Part shown: positions 7,066-14,138 of the stretch, one piece after another
How the letters are laid out: every line of letters starts with the position of its first letter
How positions within the stretch are numbered: the first letter of the stretch is position 1
Assembly: GCA_036506175.1 (NCBI GenBank)
Contig: DASXSE010000114.1
Location: 1-18,112, forward strand
DNA: 18,112 bases
Direction: 5' to 3'
From: JAIBJP01 sp036506175
GTDB taxonomy: Bacteria > Actinomycetota > Thermoleophilia > Gaiellales > Gaiellaceae
The notes under the pieces: model-generated
The model's input: the letters and a program-made list of their open reading frames with translations, nothing else
Told to the model about the DNA's origin: nothing
Database searches by the model: none
Translations under genes and position numbers: made by a program

Positions 7066-8414
7066 CACGCCTCTCCGTCCTGAATCCAGCTACCGAGGAG
7101 ACGATCGTCGAGCTGGACGAGGCCGACGTCGAGCAGGCGGACGAGGCGATCGCCCGCGCGAAGTCCGCGTTCCCGACCTGGCGTGCGGTACCGCCGGCGG
7201 GCCGGGCGAAGCTGCTCCGGCGGGTGGCCACTCTCGTCGAGGAGAACGCAGAGGAGCTCGCCCGCATCGAGTCCGACAACGTGGGCAAGCCGATCACGGG
7301 CGCCCGGGCCGAGGTCGGCATGGTCGCGGAGGTCTTCCATTTCTATGCGGGGGCCGTCGACAAGCACCACGGCGAGACGATCCCCGTCGCAGGGGGGGTC
7401 GACTTGACCTTTCGCGAGCCCCTCGGGGTCGTCGGCCTCATCGTCCCGTGGAACTTTCCGCTCAACATCGCGAGCTGGAAGCTGGGCCCCGCGCTCGCCT
7501 GCGGGAACACCGTGGTGCTGAAGCCGGCGGAGCTGACGCCCCTGTCCGCGCTGAGGCTCAAGGAGCTGATGGACGAGGCCGGAATCCCTGAGGGGGTCGT
7601 AAACGTGCTCGTTGGCAAGGGATCCGTCGTCGGCCGCCGGCTCGTGGCGCACCCGCACGTGGCGAAGATCGGCTTCACTGGTTCCACCGAGGTCGGCCGC
7701 GAGGTCATGAAGGGGGCCGCGGAAACGATCAAGCGCGTCACCCTCGAGCTCGGGGGCAAGTCGGCGAACGTTATCTTCGACGACGCCGATCTCGAGAGGG
7801 CGGCGGCGGCAGCCCCCTATGCCGTCTTCGACAACGCCGGTCAGGATTGCTGCGCGCGCTCGCGGATCTTCGTGCAGAGGTCGGTCTACGACCGTTTCCT
7901 CGAGCTGCTCGTCTCCGCGACGAGCGGAGTGAAGGTCGGAGACCCCAGAGACGAGCAGACCGAAATGGGCCCGCTCATCTCGGCCGAGCAGCGCGAACGG
8001 GTGTCGTCCTACGTCGACGGTAATGTTGTCTTCAGTGGCAACGTTCCCGGTGGCCCCGGTTTCTGGTTCCCTCCCACTCTCGTGGAGGCCTCGAACGACG
8101 ACCGTGTCGCGCGTGAGGAGGTGTTTGGGCCGGTCGCCGCCGTCATCCCCTTCGAGGACGAGCGAGAAGCGATCACGCTCGCGAACGCGACTCCGTACGG
8201 GCTCTCAGGGTCGATCTGGACGCGCGACGGAGCCCGCGCCCTGCGGGTCGCGCGGGGGATCGACTCCGGCGTCCTCTCCATCAACTCGAATAGCTCGGTG
8301 CGTGTCTCGACCCCGTTCGGCGGCTTCAAGCAGTCGGGTTTCGGCCGCGAGCTCGGAATGCAAGCCCTGGAGGGTTACTCCGAGATCAAGAACGTCTACT
8401 TCGCAACGGAGTAG
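7062..8414 (+). CDS. NAD(P)-dependent aldehyde dehydrogenase (PuuC-like)
   Basis: The 450-aa protein is a complete member of the ALDH superfamily, slightly shorter than the usual 480-500. The motifs are VPWNFPLN (catalytic Asn131), FTGSTEVG at 205-212 (cofactor-binding loop), TLELGGKSAN with the general base Glu229, and NAGQDCCARSR with nucleophile Cys263. The late TPFGGFKQSGFGRELG is typical of betaine/gamma-aminobutyraldehyde dehydrogenases. It should oxidise an aldehyde, here probably the gamma-glutamyl-protected amino aldehyde, to the acid. The GTG start overlaps the preceding stop (GTGA) and has GAGG 7 nt upstream. Together with the ligase and hydrolase it forms the core of a gamma-glutamylation route. 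Confidence 0.9.
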   Translation: MTRLSVLNPATEETIVELDEADVEQADEAIARAKSAFPTWRAVPPAGRAKLLRRVATLVEENAEELARIESDNVGKPITGARAEVGMVAEVFHFYAGAVDKHHGETIPVAGGVDLTFREPLGVVGLIVPWNFPLNIASWKLGPALACGNTVVLKPAELTPLSALRLKELMDEAGIPEGVVNVLVGKGSVVGRRLVAHPHVAKIGFTGSTEVGREVMKGAAETIKRVTLELGGKSANVIFDDADLERAAAAAPYAVFDNAGQDCCARSRIFVQRSVYDRFLELLVSATSGVKVGDPRDEQTEMGPLISAEQRERVSSYVDGNVVFSGNVPGGPGFWFPPTLVEASNDDRVAREEVFGPVAAVIPFEDEREAITLANATPYGLSGSIWTRDGARALRVARGIDSGVLSINSNSSVRVSTPFGGFKQSGFGRELGMQALEGYSEIKNVYFATE

Positions 8415-8417
8415 CAT

Positions 8418-8633
8418 TTGGACGTCACCGTGCCGATCGCGTACGGCTCACCGGACCTCCTCGCTCACCTCTCGGTTGTGTACGTCTGCGAGTGCGGGAA
8501 ACAAGTGAGTGAGCATGGGCGCCACGCAGGTGAATTGCCGCCAGGTTGGGTGGAGACACGCGAAGGCCGCTGCCTCTGTGCATATTGCGCGTCGCGAGCC
8601 CCCGAGCAGGAAGAAGCGGGCCGGGCCGACTGA
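8418..8633 (+). CDS. Small Cys-rich (possible zinc-binding) protein
   Basis: The 71-aa frame starts with TTG at 8418, six nt after a GGAG ribosome site that overlaps the aldehyde dehydrogenase stop. Five cysteines form CEC (24-26) and CLCAYC (52-57), plus His33 and His36, which could bind one zinc ion. The N-terminus is mildly hydrophobic (LLAHLSVVYVC) but is not a signal peptide. I do not recognise a family. The good ribosome site, the operon-like spacing and the paired cysteine motifs support it as real rather than a chance frame. Its role in the amine pathway is unknown. Confidence 0.55.
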   Translation: MDVTVPIAYGSPDLLAHLSVVYVCECGKQVSEHGRHAGELPPGWVETREGRCLCAYCASRAPEQEEAGRAD

Positions 8634-8662
8634 GCGTCGGGTCGGGCGTCGGACCCACTCCC

Positions 8663-8668
8663 TACCCT
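8663..8668 (+). promoter_or_regulatory. Possible -10 box (TACCCT) before the lipoprotein gene
   Basis: TACCCT fits the TANNNT pattern and ends 8 nt before the GTG start, which would suit a leaderless or very short-leader message. No -35 is visible. The gene may equally be read from the upstream operon. Confidence 0.25.
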
Positions 8669-8676
8669 TTCCGAAC

Positions 8677-9171
8677 GTGAAGCGTATCGTCGTCGCCGCT
8701 CTCGCTTTTGCATGCTTGGCATTTGGCCTCCTGCTGGCCGGATGCGGCGGTGAATCCAGCCCCGAGGCGACCATCGTCACGCCCGGTCAGGTCGTACAGA
8801 AGTTCAAGACATCGACCGGGAAGGAGCTGCAGCGGGCTGCCGTGCCGGACGAGGCATGGGAACAGCTCGGCCTGGGGCTGAACGAATCCCCGAGCGAGGT
8901 GGCGCAGTACGGGATCTTCTCGGTCTACGTAGGGAAGTCGGACCACCTGGCGGCGCTCGGGTCGCTGCTCCGCGACAAGACGACGAAGAAGCCGCTCGAC
9001 CGCGGCAGCGACGGCGTCTACTGGGAGCTCGACTCGAACAGCGGGACGTGGATCGCCTACAAGCGGTACGGAAGCAACGTCGTGCTGGTCTGGTTCAGCG
9101 GCTCGAAGACACAGGCCGTCGACGACCGCTGGCGTCGGCTCGATCGCGTGTTCGCAGACCTGTCCAGTTAA
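8677..9171 (+). CDS. Putative lipoprotein of unknown function
   Basis: From GTG at 8677 the 164-aa product has a lipoprotein signal peptide: KR at residues 2-3, a hydrophobic core, and a lipobox LLAGC with Cys23 as the lipidation site. It is then followed by GGESS. The mature part is about 140 residues. It includes VVQKFKTSTGKELQRA, an AQYGIFSVYVGK segment that looks like a beta strand, and an ending rich in Trp and Arg. I do not recognise a family; the body resembles many actinobacterial outer-face lipoproteins. The frame stays open to an ATG at 8509, but that stretch is antisense-like and overlaps the Cys-rich gene. The lipobox position decides for 8677. It lies 13 bp before the SDR gene. 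Confidence 0.7.
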   Translation: MKRIVVAALAFACLAFGLLLAGCGGESSPEATIVTPGQVVQKFKTSTGKELQRAAVPDEAWEQLGLGLNESPSEVAQYGIFSVYVGKSDHLAALGSLLRDKTTKKPLDRGSDGVYWELDSNSGTWIAYKRYGSNVVLVWFSGSKTQAVDDRWRRLDRVFADLSS

Positions 9172-9184
9172 GCTCGGCGTCCGC

Positions 9185-9952
9185 ATGGGACGACTGGATG
9201 GCAAAGTCGCCGTCATCACCGGCGCCGCGGGCGGCATCGGGCGCGAAGCCGCGATCCTCTTCTCGGGGGAGGGCGCCAGCGTTTGCGTCGCCGACGTGGC
9301 CGAGGAACAGGGGGAAAAGACGGCGGCTGAGTGCCGTGACGCTTTCTTCCAGAAGGTCGACGTGACCAGCGCCGAGAGCGTCCAGGACATGTACCGCACC
9401 ACCGCTGAGCGGTACGGCGGGATCGACGTTCTCTACAACAACGCGGGGATCATGCCCGCCGACGACAGCTCGATCCTCGAGACAGACCCCGACGCCTGGG
9501 ACCGGGTTCAGGCGGTCAATACGAAGGGCGTCTACCTCTGCTGCAAGTACGGGATTCCGCATCTGCTCGGGCGCGGTGGCGGCTCGGTGATCAATGTCGC
9601 GTCCTTCGTCGCCCTTGCCGGGGCGGCGACGTCGCAGATCTCTTACACGGCCTCGAAGGGCGCAGTGCTCTCGATGAGCCGCGAGCTCGCGGTGGAGTTT
9701 GCACGGCAGGGAGTCCGCATCAACGCGCTCTGTCCCGGCCCGGTCGAGACGCCGCTGCTCATGCGGCTCTTCTCCGAGACTCCTGGAGCGCTCGAGCGCC
9801 GGCTCGTCCACGTCCCGATGGGCCGGCTCGCTCAGGCCAAGGAAATCGCATACGGGGCGCTGTTTTTGGCGAGCGACGAGTCGTCCTACGTGAACGGCGC
9901 CACGTTCCTCGTGGACGGCGGGATCACGGCCGCCTACGTGACCCCTGAGTAA
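9185..9952 (+). CDS. Short-chain dehydrogenase/reductase (classical SDR)
   Basis: The 255-aa protein is a classical SDR. It has the cofactor motif TGAAGGIG (12-19) and an acidic residue after beta-2 (VCVADV, Asp37), which favours NAD over NADP. NNAG lies at 85-88. The catalytic set is Asn112 (VNTKG), Ser140 (NVASF), and Tyr154 with Lys158 (YTASK). PGPVETPLL and a C-terminal VNGATFLVDGG are also canonical. The substrate cannot be deduced; annotation pipelines often call such proteins 3-oxoacyl-ACP reductase. At the end of the amine operon it could oxidise a hydroxyl group on the gamma-glutamylated substrate. That role is inference only. Confidence 0.87.
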   Translation: MGRLDGKVAVITGAAGGIGREAAILFSGEGASVCVADVAEEQGEKTAAECRDAFFQKVDVTSAESVQDMYRTTAERYGGIDVLYNNAGIMPADDSSILETDPDAWDRVQAVNTKGVYLCCKYGIPHLLGRGGGSVINVASFVALAGAATSQISYTASKGAVLSMSRELAVEFARQGVRINALCPGPVETPLLMRLFSETPGALERRLVHVPMGRLAQAKEIAYGALFLASDESSYVNGATFLVDGGITAAYVTPE

Positions 9953-9969
9953 AGGCAAGCCGTAGAAAC

Positions 9970-9994
9970 GGAGCGGACCCTTGCGGGACGCTCC
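9970..9994 (+). terminator. Hairpin after the SDR gene
   Basis: GGAGCG (9970-9975) pairs with CGCTCC (9989-9994), with an inner CCC/GGG pairing over a TTGC loop. It starts 17 bp after the SDR stop. There is no T-run, so it is a plausible but weak terminator of the amine operon. Confidence 0.4.
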
Positions 9995-10016
9995 AGTTCA
10001 CCGCTAAGCAGAGCCT

Positions 10017-10095
10017 TTACGGCGTCGCGATCTTCCAGAGACCACGGCCGTGGGTGGCAGCGAGGATGTAGCTGCCGTTCGGGCTCAGCCGCGAG
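10017..10095 (-). pseudogene. Remnant C-terminus of a BNR/VPS10-type repeat protein
   Basis: On the minus strand the frame ending at the TAA at 10019-10017 reads LSPNGSYILAATHGRGLWKI followed by ATP. That is very like the last blade of BNR/sortilin-type propeller proteins, where ATHGRGxW is characteristic. Upstream the frame degrades: the neighbouring frames carry stops or shift, and no start codon gives a folded protein. I read it as a decayed gene tail, with its upstream limit uncertain (perhaps to about 10146). The stretch 10096-10262 holds no convincing gene. Confidence 0.45.
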
Positions 10096-10262
10096 CATCG
10101 CGCCCACCCAGACCGCACGCGACCGCCATCGCGTAGCTGTGCTCAAAGTTGTCCCTCCCGTGTGATTTCTCAGTCCCGGCCTCCCGCAGATTCAGGCCGC
10201 GGGGCCGCCGGAGAGTAGCTCCTTTGAGCTTGTTTCGCCGAACGAACCCCCCTCCTTAACTG

Positions 10263-10290
10263 GCGAAGTCCCGATCTCGCGGGACTTCGC
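10263..10290 (-). terminator. Strong 11-bp hairpin, rnpB terminator
   Basis: GCGAAGTCCCG (10263-10273) pairs perfectly with CGGGACTTCGC (10280-10290) around a 6-nt loop. It starts 4 bp beyond the 3' end of RNase P RNA. On the plus strand it is followed by TTT, on the minus strand by CAGTTAAGG, so it may work in both directions. Confidence 0.7.
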
Positions 10291-10294
10291 TTTA

Positions 10295-10634
<340 letters not shown>

Positions 10635-10648
<14 letters not shown>

Positions 10649-10829
10649 AGTCAAATTGTAGCCGCGATTCTCCCGTCGCCTGGAAGCTCGCCCCGCACTC
10701 GGGACACGCGATTCCGGTGCGCACGTGGAGCACGAACTCCCCGCACACGGGGCACTCCAGGCTGGCTCCGCGCATGAGCGCGAGGAGCTCCTGATCAAGT
10801 GTCCGGTTGAGTTGCACGAGCTCGCTCAT
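10635..10829 (-). CDS. Small zinc-ribbon protein downstream of lexA
   Basis: The 64-aa product carries two CxxC pairs, CPVC at 26-29 and CPEC at 42-45, each in a CPxCG knuckle, which makes a typical single zinc ribbon. The N-terminal 20 residues look helical (LNRTLDQELLALMRG). No DNA-binding or catalytic domain is attached. Its ATG overlaps the lexA stop (ATGA), so it should be translated together with lexA and share SOS control. The 3' end contains the rnpB -10 box and runs 13 bp into rnpB. Because this segment must serve both as code and as promoter, the last residues may be constrained by rnpB. Confidence 0.65.
10655..10660 (-). promoter_or_regulatory. rnpB -10 box (TACAAT)
   Basis: TACAAT on the minus strand lies 7 nt before the predicted 5' end of rnpB. 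It sits in the same GCTACAATT context as the tRNA-Leu promoter. No good -35 is seen. The box is inside the zinc-ribbon coding sequence. Confidence 0.6.
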
Positions 10830-11464
10830 CGCAGCGTCCTGAACACCCCCGTGACCTTCCCGAGGATCTGGACGTGATCCGGGTAGAGCGGATCGAGCGC
10901 GGAATTCTCAGGCTGCAGCCGGATGCGCCCGTTCTCCCGGAAGAAGCGCTTGACCGTCGCCTCATCGGCAGCCTCGTCGTCGCCGGCGAGCGCCACGACG
11001 ATGTCGCCGTCGCGGGCGGTCTGCTGGCGGTGGACGACGACGTAGTCGCCTTCCAGGATCCCGGCCTCGATCATGCTGTCCCCCTTGACGCGCAGGAGGA
11101 AGTCCTCGTCACCGGCCGACAACGGCTCGGGGACGGCGAGGTAGTCCTCGATGTTCTCCTCGGCGAGCAGCGGTCCGCCTGCAGCGATCTCGCCGACCAG
11201 GGGGAGGCGTGCAGCCTGGTGCGCAGCCGAGACGGCGCGCACGGCAGCCGGCCGCTCGCGTCCGATGACCTCGAGGGCGCGCGGCTTGGTTGGATCTCGC
11301 TTCAGGTGGCCGGCCCGCTCCAGATTGGCCAGGTGGGCGTGGACGGTCGACGGCGAGGCAAGCCCGACCGCCTCACCGATCTCACGGACGGTCGGCGGGT
11401 ACCCGTGCTTGTCGGCGTACTCGACGACGAAATCGAAGATCTCGCGTTGTCGCTTGCTGAGCAT
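10826..11464 (-). CDS. lexA: LexA, SOS repressor
   Basis: The 212-aa protein has an N-terminal winged helix-turn-helix (SKRQREIFDFVVEYADKHGY, then PPTVREIGEAVGLASPSTVHAHL). After a linker comes the S24 self-cleavage domain. The Ala95-Gly96 cleavage bond lies in GEIAAGGPLL, nucleophile Ser130 in KGDSMIEAGILEGDYV, and base Lys172 in ATVKRFF. It represses SOS genes and cleaves itself when RecA filaments form on damaged DNA. The ATG at 11464 has GAGG 7 nt upstream. The SOS box 17 bp upstream of this start indicates autoregulation. Length and motifs match actinobacterial LexA well. Confidence 0.97.
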   Translation of the reverse strand: MLSKRQREIFDFVVEYADKHGYPPTVREIGEAVGLASPSTVHAHLANLERAGHLKRDPTKPRALEVIGRERPAAVRAVSAAHQAARLPLVGEIAAGGPLLAEENIEDYLAVPEPLSAGDEDFLLRVKGDSMIEAGILEGDYVVVHRQQTARDGDIVVALAGDDEAADEATVKRFFRENGRIRLQPENSALDPLYPDHVQILGKVTGVFRTLR

Positions 11465-11481
11465 TCCCGCACCTCGCTGGT

Positions 11482-11495
11482 CGAACAGATGTTCG
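11482..11495. promoter_or_regulatory. LexA operator (SOS box) CGAACAGATGTTCG
   Basis: CGAACAGATGTTCG is a near-perfect palindrome and matches the GAAC-N4-GTTC operator known from Gram-positive and actinobacterial LexA. It begins 5 bp beyond the lexA -10 box and so covers the predicted transcription start, as expected for autorepression. Confidence 0.9.
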
Positions 11496-11499
11496 ATAC

Positions 11500-11528
11500 A
11501 AGGTAGCGGCGTGGGCGGACGGAGTCAA
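11500..11528 (-). promoter_or_regulatory. lexA promoter (TTGACT, 17 nt, TACCTT)
   Basis: On the minus strand TTGACT (11528-11523) is followed by exactly 17 nt and TACCTT (11505-11500). The predicted start falls inside the SOS box. The -35 lies just upstream of the divergent tRNA-Leu -10 box. Confidence 0.75.
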
Positions 11529-11542
11529 CCGGGGGCTGCCGC

Positions 11543-11548
11543 TACAAT
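11543..11548 (+). promoter_or_regulatory. tRNA-Leu -10 box (TACAAT)
   Basis: TACAAT lies 9 nt before the mature tRNA 5' end. The -35 region is poor and overlaps the lexA -35 on the other strand. Confidence 0.55.
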
Positions 11549-11557
11549 TCGCTCCGC

Positions 11558-11642
<85 letters not shown>

Positions 11643-11645
11643 CTC

Positions 11646-11665
11646 GGGGCACCTTATGGTGCCCT
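11646..11665. terminator. Hairpin shared by tRNA-Leu and the S53 protease gene
   Basis: GGGCACC (11647-11653) pairs with GGTGCCC (11658-11664) over a TTAT loop, with a G-U pair outside. It lies 3 bp after the tRNA and 5 bp past the convergent protease stop codon, so it probably ends both transcripts. A short TACTCCTT follows on the plus strand. Confidence 0.7.
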
Positions 11666-11670
11666 ACTCC

Positions 11671-14070
11671 TTAGGAAACGACGAAGAGCTTCGACGCCGA
11701 GTGGCCCGACAACCAGGGCTTGCTCGTCGAACCCGTGTAGCGCCACCGCATGTAGTAGCGCCCGGCTCCGCGGAACTGGCCGCTGACCGCGGCTCGGCCG
11801 TTCGCGTCGAAATGCAGGTAGGCGCCGAAGTTCCAGCGTGAGCTCGACGCCGAGCGCCACTCGAGGTAGACGGTTTGGCCGGCCATGTTGGGGTGCGAGA
11901 CGCCGAACACGTCGAAGACGACGTTGTGGCGGACGACGTAGTGGCCGTTCACCCTCCGCGCGCTCGAGGAGAAGCCGATCTTCGGATGGACGTAGACGAG
12001 ATGGCTCGCGCTCTTCGCCGGAAGGTAATTCTCCCCGCCGAGATAGAAGGCGACCCACCGAAGCCGCTCGCTCAAGGCCCTGCCGAGGGTGACGCTCCAG
12101 TGACCGGTGCTGTCGGTCACGTCGCGCCACGCCTGTCCGCCGCCCCGGCCGTAGTCGACCTCGAGCCAGACGACCTCTCCGGCGAGCGGCGTACCGCTTC
12201 CGCTCTGCTTGAGGACTCCTGAGAACGTGACTGACTGGCCGAACATAATGGACTTGTTCTTCGTCGGGCTCGCAGTCAGGACGGTCGGCTGCCCCTGCTC
12301 CGGCGGAGCGGCCGGCGTATAGGCCGCCAGCTCCTGAGCGAACTGGAGCCCGTCGATCGAGCCCAGTCCCGTCGCCATGTCGTAGCCGGCACCGGCGGAG
12401 TACTTCCCGAGGGAGAGGATGTCGTTCGTCCCCGTGTCGATATCGACGAACATGGGGCTCGCGTTCGCGAAGCGGTCGTAGAGGAAGGGGCTCGCGAAGC
12501 CGAGTCGCTGTCCGCCGTTTGCGAGCGAGTACTCGTTTGCGTCTGCCGTGATCCCGGCCAACAGCGGAGCTGCGGCGCTCGTACCGCCCACCTTGAGCCA
12601 GCCGGAGCAAACGCTGGACGGCCAGGTGCAATAGATGATGTACCCGGTCTGCGGATCGGCGTTCAGCGCGACGTCGGGCACCTGGCGGCAGTAGCCGCCC
12701 GAAAGCCCGCATGGGTCGCCCGAGGAATCCGAGCCGACGACGTTCGCGGAGCTCTGCCACGACGGCATTCCCCAGAGCATCGAGAGACCGCCTCCACCGC
12801 TGCCGCCGTCGCTTCCGCCGTTCCAGACGACCTCGCTCCGGCCGCTGGAGAGGTCGAGAGTCGTGCCGCCGACCGCCGTCGCGAACGGCTGTGACGAAGG
12901 ATCGTCGACCGCCGCACCGCCAGCGTACGGATAGCAGTCGGACGACCCGAAGTCGCCGGAGGCGGAGAAGACCGAGATTCCCGCGACGGCAGCGAGTTGC
13001 AGGGCGCTGTTCACCGCCGAGAGCTCGGAGGGAGGCAGTAACTGCTCGCAGAGGCCCCAGCTGATGCTGATGACGTGAACGTTCGTCGCGGCCTGGTCGG
13101 CGACGATCTGGTTCAGCATCGTGGCCATCGAGACGGTGTTCTTGGCCATGTAGACGTAGGCCGCGCCCAAGTGCGGTGCTGCGCCGAGGGCGACCTGGAG
13201 GTCGAGGACGACCTCGGGCTGGTCGGTGAGGTCGAAGGTCTGGTCGCCGACGTACTTGTTGGTGATCGGCGTGGTCAGGCCGAAGCAGTTCTTGAACTTC
13301 GTCACGTTCGAGGAGAGGTAGTACGAGTACTCGACGAACGCGATCGCCTCACCGTCGCCGTCGGCGCCGGCATCGAGAAGGGGTTCGAAGTCATACGCCC
13401 CGGCGGCCGCGAGGTCGGCGGGAAGATAGCCGCCGTGGGCACCCTTGTAAGCCGTCGGGCCGGTCGATGACGACGCGCAGGTAGGGGTCGGAGTCACGGC
13501 GCTCGGAGAGAGCTCCACGGCCGGCCGGTAGCGCGCGAATGTGTCGAGACCGTCCACAGCCGCCACCCGGCCGGCGAGCGGCTTGGGAAGCCGAAGCGGC
13601 CCATCGGAAGAACGGAACGCGCGGCCGCGGGCTTCGCGATAGCGGTTGAGGTGGACACCGAACGCCCGCTCGGCTGAGGCAGCGTCGCCTGTGAACGAGA
13701 GGGTCAAGCCCTTCGCGGACCGAAACCGCAGCCCCTGCGCGGCGAGATATGAGCGGACGGCCGCGATGTCACCCTTCGTCGGCAGGAAGAGAGCCTGGAT
13801 CTGCCGCGCCGAGAGCGGTGCGCGTCCGCTGGAGCGCGCGGCGAGGTCGGCGAGGACGTCGGCGTTCCGCGGCTTCAGGGTGACGACGACATCGAGCTGC
13901 TGCCGCCCATCCACATGCCCCACCACCTCAGCGCGGGCGACCTGGCGGATCGCCGTGCCCGGCACAACGGCCAGGCCCGGTCGCGACGCATCGGCAAGCC
14001 CGCCCGCTCCGAGGAGGAGCAAGCAGGCGGCGAGAGCCGCAACGGCGTACCTGAGAGCTCGAGTCGGCAC
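11671..14070 (-). CDS. Secreted sedolisin (S53) serine-carboxyl protease with C-terminal Ig-like domains
   Basis: From GTG at 14070 the 799-aa protein begins with a signal peptide (RALRYAVAALAACLLLLGAGGLADA). A pro-kumamolisin domain follows at about 40-185. The catalytic domain lies at about 205-585. E286 and D290 form the ExxxD of QPEVVLDLQ, Asp373 lies in SASGDFGSSD (oxyanion Asp), and the nucleophile Ser498 lies in VGGTSAAAP. GYDMATGLG near 563 is the usual calcium-site region. The family works outside the cell at low pH after propeptide removal. Residues 590-799 form two Ig-like, beta-rich domains, perhaps for substrate or surface binding. The frame stays open upstream to 14274, but that would overlap tldD. 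ATG at 14118 is an alternative start. Confidence 0.9.
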   Translation of the reverse strand: MPTRALRYAVAALAACLLLLGAGGLADASRPGLAVVPGTAIRQVARAEVVGHVDGRQQLDVVVTLKPRNADVLADLAARSSGRAPLSARQIQALFLPTKGDIAAVRSYLAAQGLRFRSAKGLTLSFTGDAASAERAFGVHLNRYREARGRAFRSSDGPLRLPKPLAGRVAAVDGLDTFARYRPAVELSPSAVTPTPTCASSSTGPTAYKGAHGGYLPADLAAAGAYDFEPLLDAGADGDGEAIAFVEYSYYLSSNVTKFKNCFGLTTPITNKYVGDQTFDLTDQPEVVLDLQVALGAAPHLGAAYVYMAKNTVSMATMLNQIVADQAATNVHVISISWGLCEQLLPPSELSAVNSALQLAAVAGISVFSASGDFGSSDCYPYAGGAAVDDPSSQPFATAVGGTTLDLSSGRSEVVWNGGSDGGSGGGGLSMLWGMPSWQSSANVVGSDSSGDPCGLSGGYCRQVPDVALNADPQTGYIIYCTWPSSVCSGWLKVGGTSAAAPLLAGITADANEYSLANGGQRLGFASPFLYDRFANASPMFVDIDTGTNDILSLGKYSAGAGYDMATGLGSIDGLQFAQELAAYTPAAPPEQGQPTVLTASPTKNKSIMFGQSVTFSGVLKQSGSGTPLAGEVVWLEVDYGRGGGQAWRDVTDSTGHWSVTLGRALSERLRWVAFYLGGENYLPAKSASHLVYVHPKIGFSSSARRVNGHYVVRHNVVFDVFGVSHPNMAGQTVYLEWRSASSSRWNFGAYLHFDANGRAAVSGQFRGAGRYYMRWRYTGSTSKPWLSGHSASKLFVVS

Positions 14071-14138
14071 CAACAGAACCCGCTGCTGACAGTAGTCGCC
14101 GCCTGTGAGCGGGTGCATGACCCGAAAGGGCGATCTGT

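Noticed and set aside
8509..8676. ATG at 8509 as the start of the lipoprotein
   Set aside because: The added 56 residues would put the lipobox deep inside the protein and overlap the Cys-rich gene; GTG at 8677 places Cys at position 23.
10146..10262. AAGGAGGGGGG on the minus strand near 10251 looked like a ribosome site for a small gene
   Set aside because: No ATG, GTG or TTG follows at a suitable distance, and no frame with recognisable content continues.
11654..12760. 368-aa minus-strand frame inside the sedolisin gene
   Set aside because: Arg-rich shadow in another frame of the sedolisin coding sequence, which has intact catalytic motifs.
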